From the NCBI GenBank assembly GCA_003427395.1, contig BFEA01000106.1, positions 752,657 through 816,656 of the forward strand: a stretch of 64,000 bases of DNA, read 5' to 3'. This DNA comes from Chara braunii (taxonomy: Eukaryota > Streptophyta > Charophyceae > Charales > Characeae). This document shows, piece after piece, positions 12,263 through 23,610 of this stretch (the first letter of the stretch is position 1; each line of letters begins with the position of its first letter). The position numbers and the translations under genes are program-made. A model generated the notes under the pieces. That model saw only the letters and a program-made list of their open reading frames with translations. It did no database searches and had not been told where the DNA came from.

Positions 12263-13125
12263 GCTGACAACAGCGGCATCTTCGACCTTGAAGCGTCTCT
12301 ACTTACCTTGCTCCCCACCATGCGCATCTCACAAGCGGTTAACGGGTAGCTGAAAATTCAGGAATGAAAATTTTGAAGTGAGAGTTTTGGAAAGTCTGAA
12401 AATCTTGAATAGTCATGAAGTGGTGAAAGGTTCGAAGACCCTGAAAACCACTTGTTTAGGCAGACTGCATCCTGAAGTGGTGAAGTGAGAGTTTTGGGCA
12501 ATTTGAAAATCCTGAATAGTCATGAAGTGGTGAAAGGTCCGAAGACCGTAAAAACCACCTGTTTAGGCAGGCTGCATCCTGAAGTGGTGAAGGGTGTCCC
12601 GAAGTGGTGAAAGGTCCGAAGACCCTAAAACCCCCCTTGGTTATGGTGGAAGCGTTGGCTTGCCGCATTTGTTGTCAATGGTCATCCACCTCTATGGTGG
12701 TGTAGTCTTCGTCCTCTTGTTGTCCGACAATTGCATCGTCGGCATCGTCAAATAACAAGCTGACAACACCGGCATCTTCGACCTTGAAGCGTCTCTACTT
12801 ACATTGCTCCCCCCCATGCGCATCTCACAAGCGGTTAACGGGTAGCTGAAAATTCAGGAATGGAAATTTTGAAGTGAGAGTCTTGGGAAGTCTGAAAATC
12901 CTGAATGGTCATGAAGTGGTGAAAGGTTCGAAGACCCTGAAAACCACCTGTTTAGGCAGGCTGCATCCTGAAGTGGTGAAGTGAGAGTTTTGGGCAGTTT
13001 GAAAATCCTGAATAGTTATGAAGTGGTGAAAGGTCCGAAGACCCTAAAAACCACCTGTTTAGGCAGGCTGCAACCTGAAGTGGTGAAGGGTGTCCTGAAG
13101 TGGTGAAAGGTCTGAAGACCCTGAA
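12134..13125. repeat. Direct duplication with 496-bp offset, overlapping the SANT-like relic
   Basis: The segment beginning at TTGGTTATG (12141) recurs at 12637 with a few substitutions. It includes TCTTCGTCCTCTTGTTGTCC and the GCGCATCTCACAAGCGGTTA motif, so copy two carries a piece of the coding relic. Each copy ends in a set of GAAGTGGTGAAAGG-type repeats. Copy one is about 12134-12628 and copy two about 12629-13125. Confidence 0.8.
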
Positions 13126-13190
13126 AACCACATGTTTAGGCAGGCTGCATCGTGAAGTGGTGAAAGGTGTCTTGAAGTGGTGATGAAAAA
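12340..13190. repeat. Short interspersed GAAGTGGTGAA repeats
   Basis: Within both halves of the duplication, modules such as CATGAAGTGGTGAAAGGTCC, GAAGACCCTGAAAACCACCT and GTTTAGGCAGGCTGCA recur at about 80-120 bp steps, at least five times. Minus-strand frames here repeatedly encode LHHFRMQ or FTTSGH motifs because of the repetition, not because of a conserved protein. Confidence 0.75.
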
Positions 13191-13265
13191 TACGACTGTT
13201 GTTAACCTTCTCTCGCGCATCGGCGATACAAATCCACGTTGGACAGCGAATGCACGTGAGCACCA

Positions 13266-14163
13266 TGTACGGATCTCGCCACCCCGCCCCACCCTCATAG
13301 ACGACTGCTCTAGGATATGAGTTGCTGTTGGATTGACAATCACGATGTGTGTCACCATCGAATCACTCCCACTACCCAATTCGAAGCTCAAATCGATGGG
13401 TTCGACATCTTTGTAAACCCCTACGCCTCTTTGTAGCAGCCTTGAGAACGTATCAGTGTTGGTTGTCGTTTGAAGAATTGGCTTCCCATCCAATCATATG
13501 TCGATCTGATGCCCAAAGGAACCATTGAAGATCGATGTTCCTCGTCGTTATCATCGCTCGGAGGCAATGGAATCTCGTGCGATGTCAGGTAATAGTACAT
13601 CACGGGTCCTGCAAGCGCCTGTGATCATTCACGGGAGCGCATCGCTGTTGTGAAGATCCCTTCGGCCTTGCTGGCAGCGTGCTATTCGTACGACAGTTCT
13701 CCATCTTCCTCGCCTTCTTCGATGACCGCCTATTTTGTTTCCTCGCTCGAAGTCGCCCCAGGAAAACAAGTGGAACATGATCAACAACAGTAGCGACAAC
13801 CTGCAATGCAAGTCAGCCATGAACGACACCAAACACGAGACAACGCAGACATGTGGCTTGTTGCATCTGCAGATGGTGGCGACACACGGCATTCCGAAAC
13901 ACGCAAAGGAGAGTACTATCATCCACGGAGGGACCAACAACACAGCTAGAAAATCCCAACTTCAGAGCATTGGGAAGCCTGCCGGAATTGCCACGAACCC
14001 CCGAGGAGCCGCCTGAAGATGCCCACACGTCAACGCCAACCCCGGAGTAGCCACTTGGGGATACCCATACATCAGGCCGTGAATCGCCATCAACGGTAAA
14101 CTCTGGAGGCCGTTGCAAGACGTCCACAGTGCTACCGGGCCAGGATGTCCGTCCTACGGCCAC
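13266..14163 (-). pseudogene. Upstream remnants of the minus-strand hypothetical or element gene
   Basis: Three neighbouring minus-strand segments in different phases look protein-like and not repeat-derived. They are 14163-13816 then 13806-13600 (same phase, separated by a stop at 13813-13815, with RARKQNRRSSKKARK), 13603-13421 (DWMGSQFFKRQPTL) and 13493-13266 (RLLQRGVGVYKDVEPIDLSF). Their order and strand fit the 5' portion of the SANT-like gene downstream, broken by at least two frameshifts. No catalytic motif is recognised. Joining them into one gene is inference. Confidence 0.35.
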
Positions 14164-14371
14164 TAGACAACGACTGGACCACCTATGGCCTCAAATTTCC
14201 CTTTGAGGCTCGACGCCGACACCCCGTCAATCCCAGATCCTCAGGCTCCAAGTGACCTCGCGAGGTCCCTTGGAGCCGAGGACGAATGGCTGGGAAATCC
14301 GCCGATCCCAAGGATTCGTCCTCAAAGTGTTTTCACTTTTTCACTTTTCTCTCCGACACATGTCCTCCACA

Positions 14372-14496
14372 GAATCCTTGGAATGGCAGGAATCCTTGGA
14401 ATGGCAGGAGTGTCTATGGACGCCCATGCCTTGAGGGCGTTAGTCTGCCATATTTTGATGGCGTTAGCCTGCCATACTTCGAGGGCGTTAGCCTGC
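14372..14496. repeat. Two small tandem repeats in the upstream region of the 15.4-kb gene
   Basis: AATCCTTGGAATGGCAGG is repeated directly twice (about 14372-14408). GAGGGCGTTAGCCTGCCATA is repeated three times with changes (about 14431-14496). The repeats lie inside an otherwise open 115-codon plus-strand frame (14185-14532) that shows no recognisable domain. Confidence 0.7.
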
Positions 14497-15402
14497 CTTC
14501 CCACTTGTCCGGGTCGAAGGGGAGGGAGGTAAGAGGTGATTTATACTCGTGTGAGCAAGCGTGGCCCGTAGCGTATACCCCTAGCAACCCATCCACTCCT
14601 CTTCCGGTTGGGCTCTCCAGGCCTGCACCCTTGGTCCTTCACTGGGCCCATCCCGTACCGTCGGGCACCCTCCAAGCTGGCGCGCCCTCCCTCGCGGTGC
14701 CCGAGCCTTCGATCTGCTGGTCACCCGCGCCTCGCGACGCTGATTCTTTCGATTTGTGCGTGGGATGGAGAGCGGTGAAGCGAGGCCCTTTGTTCTACAC
14801 CAGACGCCTATTTTCTCCTGGCATGTGGTTTGTCTGAACGCGGAGCCGAGTCCAGTTCGGCGACGTGTCGGGTCGCCGCTGCCCTCACCGCTGCAGCATT
14901 CAGCACAAGCCCTTCCCATCAGGACGACAGTCTTTGCAACGTGGTCTAATCCCGCCGTCCATAGTCTCCCGCAGATCCCGCCAATCCGAGAACGCCACAG
15001 TCGTATCGGCATCAGTGAATGCTTGTGCTCGTGGACAGCTACTACAGCTATTCCTGAGAACGAACTGCCATCCAGGATGCATTTACTGCGGAAGATCGCT
15101 TGACTGGGGAGATGATGGGGCACGGGCTCACGGGGGACGATGCGGCGACTACGCGGCATGCCGGATCGAAGGGTAGGACATGCTTACGAGCGACGGGGGG
15201 CAGGACTTTGGCATCGTCTCACTAATTCCACTCGTGTTTTTGGGCTATGAGCAGGTGAGATAGCAGCATATACGTACGATAAATTGTTGCAGAAGGTCGA
15301 GGTGAAGGGTTTGTTGCGTTTTCTGGGTAGCAGAGTGTGGGATTCTCACTCTCTGTCTCTCTGTCTGGGTTTTTGGGGAGACGATAGGTAGTAGATAAGA
15401 GG

Positions 15403-16881
15403 ATGTCTGTCGGCATTAAACACGTGGCGTTTGGGCGACCGGCTCAGAGTGCGGCATGGTTTGTACTATACGAGGATGGCTCCCAGGCGTGGTCCGGGTT
15501 CCCCACGTCTCTCCACAACAAACTTAACGGGCGTAAGAAATCTCTTCCCGGCGTGGAATACCTCGCCATGTCAGACTCTCGCTCATGCTCCTGGTTCGTC
15601 CGATTCGAAGATAAGACGTATAGATGGGAGACGGAGAACGAGAAGTTGGACAGGTGGTTGCGCGAGGACACGGTGTCGAAGGTCGTTTTCGGACCGGGCG
15701 ACGGCTACTTCGTCATTTTCGAGGACGGATCCACCGCCTGGGATGGACTCCCGCGTAGTCTTCACAACAAATTGATCGGTCGTCAGAAATCCCTGCCGGC
15801 GGTCAAATCGCTGGCCATCAGCAGCTCCGGGGGTTGGTTCGTGATCTTCGAGGACGGGCAGTTCAGCTGGATGGGTCTTCCCAAGTACCTTAACGATGCG
15901 CTGCGTCAGAATGTCGAGGTGAAGTTCCTCACTCTGTCACCCGATGACAATCAGTCGTACTTCGTGGAGTTTGAGGATGGGTTTCAGGAGTGGAGTTACA
16001 CCGAAGAATTTGCGCGGGAGATCAAGATCGATAGCTCCGCGGCGGGAGGAGGGGACAGAGATGGCGGCGGTCGAGGAGAGGGGGCGGTCGATGGAGGTGT
16101 CGGTGCGTCGAGTGACGAGGAAGATGGCCCGGTCGGCGTTGGAGGTGCCGGCGGGGGGGATAGCAGGTGGTCGCCGGCGCCGCAGACGCAGCCGCCCTCC
16201 CTTCGCAAACCCAAACCCATGATGATGATTGGTGTTCGCGGGACGATGGATGGAATAGGAGGAGGAGGAGGTGGGTGTGATTCTCCGATGGGTGCTATTC
16301 GATCTCCTCTGACTCTTCATTCCCGTCCGTTGATGAACTTCAGATCGACGTCGATGGGACACGTGGCGGCGGCGCATTTGCCGCCACCATCGCCCGCGGG
16401 GATGCTGGCGGGGCCCCCGGCAGGTGTTCCATCGTCGTTGATGATGTCTGCCAAAGACTTGGCATCCCCGACACCGGCGACGTCGTCGATGATGACTCCT
16501 CCCGGGGCCGCTGCAAGCATTCCCCCTGGAGTGGCGGCGGGTGCAGCGGAGGGAGACGGGTGTGAAGAGGAGAGGGAACTCGAAATCGACCCTAGAGATA
16601 TCCGGTACACACAGGAGGTGATTAGCTCACGCTTTCGAAACGGCAGGAGCTTGTATGATGCGGTCCGAGATCTTCAGTACGGCTATCTGACCCCGAACGA
16701 TTTCCCGCCAATTCGGGTCGTCACCAGTCGGAAAGGTAATTATTGGAGTCTGGATAATCGAAGATTATGGGTGTTCAAGCAAGCCAGGGTGCCCAAGATA
16801 CCGGTGCGGGTGGTCGATCAGCCCGAGTATTTCGGCGACAGATGTCGGGGCAGAAATGGGTGGGTTTGCGTCGTACGGTGA
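15403..16881 (+). CDS. Five-repeat (propeller-like) protein with C-terminal ParB/sulfiredoxin-like domain
   Basis: This is the one convincing intact gene: 492 codons, ATG at 15403, TGA at 16879-16881, no introns visible. Residues 5-200 hold five diverged repeats of about 42-46 residues, each centred on a WFVxFEDGxxxW-like strand (near residues 19, 64, 102, 145, 187). Residues 36-57 and 118-140 are nearly identical (LHNKLNGRKKSLPGVEYLA against LHNKLIGRQKSLPAVKSLA). This resembles blades of a beta-propeller or RCC1-like fold (inference). Residues 210-390 are Gly/Ser/Pro/Met-rich, probably disordered. Residues 398-471 form a second domain with RYTQEVISSRF, then PPIRVV, NYWSLDNRRLW and KIPVRVV. 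The PPI-V ... G-YW-L-NRRL pattern recalls the ParB/sulfiredoxin fold, in which the equivalent G-HR motif binds nucleotide, but the histidine is replaced by asparagine. Similar uncharacterised proteins exist in protists, fungi and algae (recollection). No signal peptide is seen. The stop overlaps GGTGAG, so a spliced alternative C-terminus cannot be excluded. Confidence 0.85.
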   Translation: MSVGIKHVAFGRPAQSAAWFVLYEDGSQAWSGFPTSLHNKLNGRKKSLPGVEYLAMSDSRSCSWFVRFEDKTYRWETENEKLDRWLREDTVSKVVFGPGDGYFVIFEDGSTAWDGLPRSLHNKLIGRQKSLPAVKSLAISSSGGWFVIFEDGQFSWMGLPKYLNDALRQNVEVKFLTLSPDDNQSYFVEFEDGFQEWSYTEEFAREIKIDSSAAGGGDRDGGGRGEGAVDGGVGASSDEEDGPVGVGGAGGGDSRWSPAPQTQPPSLRKPKPMMMIGVRGTMDGIGGGGGGCDSPMGAIRSPLTLHSRPLMNFRSTSMGHVAAAHLPPPSPAGMLAGPPAGVPSSLMMSAKDLASPTPATSSMMTPPGAAASIPPGVAAGAAEGDGCEEERELEIDPRDIRYTQEVISSRFRNGRSLYDAVRDLQYGYLTPNDFPPIRVVTSRKGNYWSLDNRRLWVFKQARVPKIPVRVVDQPEYFGDRCRGRNGWVCVVR

Positions 16882-17995
16882 GATCTGTTCTTTATGAAAC
16901 GTACAGTATATAAAATATAACTTCCGCACCCCTAATCAGCAGTGAATCCTTTCTTCGTTTTTTCTTCGACTTGGTCTTGTCGGTCTTCGTCATTGTCGTT
17001 TGCGTTTGGAAACTGTTGTTGAAAACCCTTTCCGGTTTTTTTTCTTTTTTAAATGGTCATCTCCTGTAGCGACCGTTGATTTATATCGATCTATTATTGC
17101 CACGTGTCCGTCATCGCCGCTTCCGTCGTTGATTAGCTTCAAATCAGCTTGCTCAGTGTCTGTCGAATACAGATGGACCACCAATTCAGTTCAGCCGTGA
17201 GTCGTTCCGTTTTCTATTTGATGCAGCTGGTGTCGTTTTTTTACGATCTGCAGAATGCCTCCGTCGCCAATCGTTTTTTCTTCTCTTTTTGTTCTCCCCT
17301 CCCCTCGCTCTCCCCCCTTCCCCCCCCCCCCCCCCCTTTTCTTAATTTTGTCCCTGCTCTTCATTCTCATCTGCTGCTGTGTATCCTCTACCATGCTCCC
17401 GCTTTAATTCCATTCCCCCGCCCTTTCCCATTCACAATTCTTTGTCTTCTACGATAGTTTTCCAACTGCGATAGGCATCGTCAGTATCCATGGCATAAGG
17501 GATCTGAGCTATTAACGATTAGCAGCAAGTCTGTTGTCCGTGAGTAATTGCTGGGATATAGATAAGGAAGGAATATGCTACTCCGATAAGCTGCGACGTC
17601 TGATAATAATACCTGTTGGGATCCCGTTCGCCGTCCATCGACATTGGTCCAGCACCGGCCGCCTTATCCGTTGTCTCGGGTTATCAGCCAGCGCAGCTTC
17701 TTCCGTCTCCTTGATTGGGGGGATTGATCGACTCGTCGCGTTGAAGGGGCAGCAGCAGAGGGATCAAATGCCGAGAGCAAGCTGGGCGGTGGTGTGGTCA
17801 GTCGATCTTTTTCCTTTGGCCATCAATGTGGCTGCCTTCGTTTTTTTTCTTTATAATCGTTGATTTAAAACTTGGTGAGGATCTATTCTCTCTCTCTCTC
17901 TCTCTCTCTTGTAATGTGGTCGTCGACATCTCTGGGGTAATTAGCAGCGCCCTCTGTTAGTGCTTCTCAGGGTTTTTGCTTATTACAGTAACTGA
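16882..17995. other. 3' flank of the 15.4-kb gene and intergenic DNA
   Basis: An AT-rich segment just after the stop (TATAAAATATAACTT near 16910) could hold the polyadenylation region; no canonical AATAAA is seen close by. Further on are a poly(C) run near 17321-17336 and a short (CT)n at about 17887-17910. I see no coding potential. Confidence 0.4.
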
Positions 17996-17999
17996 TCAA

Positions 18000-18015
18000 T
18001 TCATTGATTGATTGG

Positions 18016-18047
<32 letters not shown>

Positions 18048-18117
18048 TTGGTTGGTTGATTGGTTGGTTGATTGATTGATTGATTGGTTGGTTGACTGAT
18101 TGATTGATTGATCGAGT
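18000..18117. repeat. (GATT)n-type tetranucleotide microsatellite
   Basis: About 115 bp of GATT/GGTT tetranucleotides (GATTGATTGGTTGATT). It produces Asn/Gln/Ser-rich minus-strand frames that are not genes. Confidence 0.9.
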
Positions 18118-19074
18118 AGCGAAGTGATGAAATGTCAGGTGCGTAGTTCGTCGATTTTCGGCTAACATCGTTCGCTGTCTTCGTCTGCGCTGCCGATCGA
18201 TGTGTTTTTTTTTCTGTTTTTGGGTCAGTAATTTTCTGTTCTGAGGATAATGAGCGGAGATGAGGAGTGTAATAACGTTTTTCATCTATCTTATCCAATT
18301 TTCGTCGTCGTGACCCGTCTTTCTGGCCGTCTCTCTCGTTCCTCTGAAATAGCAGCAGCGTGTCGTTTGTTGTTGTTGTTGTTGTTGTTGTGGAGATTAC
18401 GTCAGCGAGTTGATTGCATAGTCCGTTGATTTGTATGGATATTCGGCGCGCAGTGAAATGAAGTAGGAAGCTGCGTGATTCGCTGACTTTGTCTTCTTCA
18501 ATCCGATCGTTACTCCACTCTGTTGATTGTCGTCGATAGTGATCCCTACTCTCCGCGCGCCCGTCTCTCTCGGTCGCTGCAATCAACATTCTTCCCACAT
18601 CTCTCTCGCTCGCGCAATCAACATTCTTCCCATCTCTCTCGCTCACGCAATCAAGATTGTTCGCATGAGCTGCGATTGATTGGCTTTTCTTTGCTCACAG
18701 CTTGCGGGAAATTTGACGAATGCTTAGAGAAATCGCCTCTCGACGCTGTTGGTCTCCGTCATATATCATGAATCCTTAGGTTGTGATGCCGGTGATTTTT
18801 TTCGTTATATCATCCCGAAAACCGCGAGCGTCGAGGTTGGAAGATCGATCGATCGTGAGGCGAAAACATGTGAGAAAGAACGAGAGCCCCAAGGTTGTGT
18901 TGTTCTCTAATTAATCTCCTATATATGTTCGGGCCTGCCTAAGGAACGGATTGTTAAGTCCTTCCTTCGATGTCGGAGTGAGGGGTTAAACGATCTGATC
19001 GTTAAAAAAAAAAAGAAGCAATTACTAGTAGAGAACCACACAAGCGTGCGGAGGGTTTTAATTGTGATCCATCT

Positions 19075-19109
<35 letters not shown>

Positions 19110-19325
19110 GGTTCGAATTAACCGCTCTCTTCGTCGGAAGGAACTGCCTCGAAAATTGGAAATTTTCTCCGGAAAGAACTGCCTTGAATCCGAAATTCAC
19201 CGTGGCACTGATTTCTGTCGTCTGCGAGGACGTGAAGAGAGAGATAGAAGGATATGAGAAAAACGCACGATTTTTCGCGCGCGCGCTTTTCAAGGCTGCT
19301 CCCTCTCTCACACCGAGCAATTGCT
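18118..19325. other. Intergenic DNA with no recognisable gene
   Basis: Contains a short GTT-repeat run (about 18370-18391), a triplicated CATCTCTCTCGCTC-like motif (18598-18650) and a 29-bp T tract (about 19078-19106) that may be the poly(A) of a minus-strand retrocopy. No coding signal is supported. Confidence 0.4.
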
Positions 19326-19583
19326 GATTGCGCGCCAAGGAAGTGAACTGTCTTGGGAGGTAGACGTCGCGCCGCTGCTTTTTTGTTCTTATACGTTCCT
19401 CAAATGACCGCCAACCTCAAATGGGAGGTAGAGTTCGTGCCGCTGCAATTGCGCGCCAGGGAAGTGAAATGCCTTGGGAGGTAGACGTCACGACGCTGCT
19501 TTTTTGTTCTTATACGTTCTTCCTCAAATGGCCACCAACCTTAAATGGGTGTTGGAGGTAGATTTCGTGCCGTTGCTTTTTTC
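19326..19583. repeat. Two tandem copies of a ~125-bp unit
   Basis: Copy one (about 19326-19448) and copy two (about 19449-19583) share ATTGCGCGCCA, AAGTGAA, TTGGGAGGTAGACGTC and CTGCTTTTTTGTTCTTATAC, followed by CTCAAATGGCCACCAACC-like text. Copy two carries a few extra bases. The function is unknown. Confidence 0.8.
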
Positions 19584-20463
19584 TTATATCGTGACTATTT
19601 GTTTTAGCGGTCGTCAGAAACGTTTGCTGCGGTTATTGATCGATCTGGTACATTCGTTTCGCCCGGGACGGCGTTTTCAAGGGTGTTTTGTTTTTTGGCC
19701 AAGGGAGGGGGGGGGGGTTGAGAATTGGCCCTGAGGTACGGGATCGTAACTCTTTTGTATTCCTCGTTGTTGATGAATAAGAAGCATTCCTCTCCTTCCC
19801 CCGGCCCCCCCGGCCCCCGCCCCCCCGCCCCGGCTCCCTTTTATTGGAAGTCAGATGGGTAATCTCATTGATGAGGTAGAAGAGGTGGGGTGACGTTTTG
19901 TCGCTCGTTGTCTTATTGTTTCTGATTGGCGTTCTGTTTTTTGCGCGTGTTGTCGGGTTTCTCTCTCTCCTAATCGGTCAGCTTTTTCTTGGGTTGGGTC
20001 TGCGCGAGCGAGGTGAAGTTGTTCGCTTTGCTTTCTTTTCAGACTTTGTCCTCTGGTCGACCGCTAGATTGAGCGTGTCTTTGTGTTTCTTTGTAACTGA
20101 GTCTTTTTCTTATCGGTTGTCCTCATTGCTAATACATTGATGACCTCCCCTTTTTTTCGACTCGATCCGTTCGTTCTCTTTTCTTTCTTTACCGTTTGTT
20201 TTTCGTTGTAATACCAGATCTCTCTGTTTCCCTTTCGTCCTCGCTCTCTCTCGCTCTTCCATTGATTAGTGATCAGATCCCTTTGATGAGATGAGCTTCA
20301 ACGATCCGTGACCTCGTCCGTCATTCTTGTGGTCTTTGATCAGATCCCTTTTTTTTTCTTCGAGCAGTGTTTTAGAGGATGGAAGTAATAATGGCCGGAT
20401 CTGACATTTCTTCTCGGCGTAAGTGGGCTCTTTCTCTTCGATTTTTCGCCTCTTGCTGACTGC

Positions 20464-20637
20464 AGAATTATTCGCCGCTCGTCCATTGGAAGTGGTCATC
20501 GTGCCTGATCCGTTTACCTCAGCCGATCGGTAAAGCCGTAACGCAAGCCAGGTGGATATCGTGTTTCCCCTCATTATCCGTCACCTTCTCTCCCCTTCTC
20601 TCGTACCCGTTCGAGAGGGAATGCTGATGGTGAGCTC

Positions 20638-20677
<40 letters not shown>

Positions 20678-20859
20678 TCGTACCCGTTCGACAGAGTTAT
20701 TCGGCGCTCGTCCATTGGAAGTGGTCATCGTGTGATCCGTTCACCTCAGCCGATCGGTGAAGCCGTAGCGCAAGCCACGTCGATATCGTGTTTGCCCTCA
20801 TTATCCGTCACCTTCTCTCCCCTTCTCGTACCCGTTCGAGAGGGAATGCTGATGGTGAG

Positions 20860-20912
<53 letters not shown>
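20464..20912. repeat. Two tandem copies of a ~220-235-bp unit ending in (GT)n(GA)n
   Basis: Units at about 20464-20696 and 20697-20912 share GCTCGTCCATTGGAAGTGGT, CATTATCCGTCACCTTCTCT and GAGAGGGAATGCTGATGGTG, each finishing with a GT run and a GA run of different lengths. Frames across them encode CVCV and ERER runs and are not genes. Confidence 0.85.
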
Positions 20913-20915
<3 letters not shown>

Positions 20916-21411
20916 TGGGTAAGTAGGGCAGGAAAGTTTGTCGGCTTATGTGGCCGTATCTCTCCGTGCGGTCTTTTTTCTTATTCGTGGTATTCTTCTC
21001 CCAATGATTCCTGCTCCTTATTTTTCCCAACCCCAAACCCCCGCCCCCTCCTCTCTTCTTTCTCCCCTTTGTGGCATTCTCTATCCCCCCAGCGATTTTG
21101 CTTGTTTTCCTTGAAATCTGATTTTATTTTCGTGAGGTTTGAAGTCGTCCGTCCGGTCGTCGAGGAGCGGTAGTGGAGGAGGAAAGAGTAGAGCTGTGAG
21201 CGGGGGGGTTTCTATTTTCGTGTTCGATAGGGTTTACGGTGTTGTCCTCTTTTGGAAATTTCGGCGGCTCTGTCATGCGCGGAAATGACAAACGCTGGCT
21301 TATATATAGATGGCGGTAGTGGCATTGTTTTCTCTTCTTTTTTTCTCTACTTTTGCTGTTTTACTCCCACTCCCCTTTCGGAGTCGTAGTGTCGAATTGT
21401 CATTGGTTGGA

Positions 21412-22110
21412 ACTGTCGAGTCTCTTGTCGACGTCCTCACACCGAATTTATTAATAATAACCTTCTTTCTGCCGGATAAAATAGAAAATTTACCCATTTC
21501 TCTCTCGATATGATTGATCGGTCGACGGAAGGGGGACAAAGAATGGGATTTTCAGATCGGAAGTTGCGAGGCGAGGAAAGAGGTCACGCAGCCTGAGGAG
21601 ATTTTAGCCATGGGACTTGACCATACCGGAACGAAACATGTTGTTGTCATTTATATATACTGTCGGGTCTCTTGTCGACTTCCTCGCGCAGAGTGTAGTA
21701 ATCGATTATAACCTCTTTTTTTTTGCTTCGGCCGGATAATGAAAATTTTACCCGTTTCTGGATGTGTCCGTCTGGTCGACGGATGAGCAAATGGGTCTTT
21801 TCACGGAAGTTTCGAGGCGAGAAGAGGTTGGGGCAGTCTGAGGAGAATAGCCATTGTGGACTTTGACAGTAGAGAAACTTCCGCAAGTTGTCGTTGAAGA
21901 CGAAACTGTTGAGTCCCTTGTCGACATCCTCGCGCACGGAATTGAGTAGTAGACTTTTTTTGATTCTGGCGGTCATTTCTTGAGGATCGATCCGATGATC
22001 GATCGTACGACAAAAGGGAAGAGATGGGTTTCTCGGAAGTTTCGAGGCGAGAAGAGGTTGCGGGAGCCTGAGGAGAATAGCCATTGGACTTGACAACAAC
22101 AGTGAATACG
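21412..22110. repeat. Three diverged tandem copies of a ~205-250-bp unit
   Basis: Units start near 21412, 21659 and 21906. Each has GTCGAGTCTCTTGTCGAC-like text, a GGTCGACGGA or related motif, then GGAAGTTTCGAGGCGAG and CCTGAGGAGAATAGCCATTG. Copies two and three are more alike at their ends than either is to copy one. No open frame runs through a unit boundary convincingly. Confidence 0.8.
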
Positions 22111-22497
22111 GATCATTGTTTTTGTGCAACATGAGCAGGGTGAGTTGTTTTTGTTTTCCTGCGGTGTGTAAGAGCGGGTGTCATCTACTGTGAATTATGT
22201 GTGTGAATACGAACAGAAGAGAGAGAGAGAGAGAGAGGGAGGTAATCTCAGTTCATAAAGTAGTTAGCGTGCATGATGGTGGTGGGCTTGTTGTAAACCG
22301 TCTATTCTATTGCGATGTCTCTTTGCCCCCTCCTTCCTTGGCCTACTTCCTTGCTCCCCCCCTCCCCGTCCCCCCCAATGAATCACCACCAAGGCTTTCT
22401 TCCTCTCACTCTATCAGAGTTGTTTGGTTATATTCTCCGCTCTGAATTGTCCTATGAATAAATATTTCAATTATTCCATCTCTTTCTTTTCTTTTCT

Positions 22498-22534
<37 letters not shown>

Positions 22535-23430
22535 GTGTGTGTGTGTTAACCTTTGCGTTGTTATGTTGTTGTGTGCTTTCTTGTACTTGTGTGTGGATGT
22601 CGCGTTGATTTCTCTCGGTCGTCTTCTGTTCCCTCCGTCTCTCTGTCTCTCTCGCTGTCTCGCTTCCCTTTGAGATCCGCAACTGTCTTTTTTTACCTCT
22701 TTCTTTGTATGTTCATTGTCGTGTTCCTACTGGGTAATCATTAAGTCTATCTCTCTTCTCTCTCCCTCTCTCTCCCTCTCTCCGTCTCTCTCTCTCTCTC
22801 GGTTTTGTTATAATCATGGTTCCTTCTCTTTTACATTCCTCGACTCTTTGTCTCGTTCTCTTGTTGTTGGTTTTCCCCTGCGTTTTCTCCCTTGTCGGTC
22901 TCTCTTCCGTGTTCTCCAGGTTTCATTCTCCCTTGTCCATCTCTAACGCCTCTTTTCGCAATTCTCCTGGCATCCATGAAACTGTCATGGACAATCCTTG
23001 TGCAGGGCCTCTGCTAAATTTCCCAGACGTGTTCAGAACTCTGGTCATTAGTGGCGCAAATTGTTTAACTCTTTGTGGTTGTGGACCGTACCAGAGGCTG
23101 GTTCATTTCAGTTACTTGTACCAAGCAGCCAGATTAAGAACCAGTGTCTGCGTTGATTGTGCAAAGGACTGGTTTTTCTAGTTTGGCTGGTGCGTACCAG
23201 TGGCCTTTGTATGAACTCGGGGGGGTTCCTCTTGTGCACGACCGAGTTGCGCAAACTGGCACCACCATTTACTAGCTTCCTGGTTACCCCTTCGTCTCCT
23301 TTCCCCCCCTTTTCCTCTTCTCCCCCCCCCCCCTGACCGGTCAGTGGGCTGGCTGTTTTTTTTCCAGATTGTAGTGGTGGATTTGTAAGAATCTGAAGCG
23401 CCGATCTCTGCCTGGTGTTCCTCCAATTTT
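22111..23430. other. Intergenic DNA with CT-rich microsatellites
   Basis: (GA)n near 22220-22238, (CT)n near 22504-22532 and 22750-22800, and C runs near 22360 and 23320. A 121-codon frame at 22816-23181 is Ser/Leu/Phe-rich from CT-rich DNA, and its distal part is unremarkable. No gene is supported. Confidence 0.4.
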
Positions 23431-23610
23431 ATGATCTACTGCAGCGGCTGTTCTTTCTAGGAAGACTCTCTTCCTCTGCTGGCGAACTTAACCCTCGGTA
23501 CGTGCCAACGTTCTTCCTGTTGGTCCATGTTTGTTGTTGGCTATTCTGCAGGAAGACGGTTCTATCCTCTCCTCCCGCTGAACTTACTTCTCAGTATGTG
23601 CCTTGCCCTC

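Noticed and set aside
18000-18646. 216-codon minus-strand frame rich in Asn/Gln/Ser
   Set aside because: Its terminal third is translation of the (GATT)n microsatellite, and the rest has no motif.
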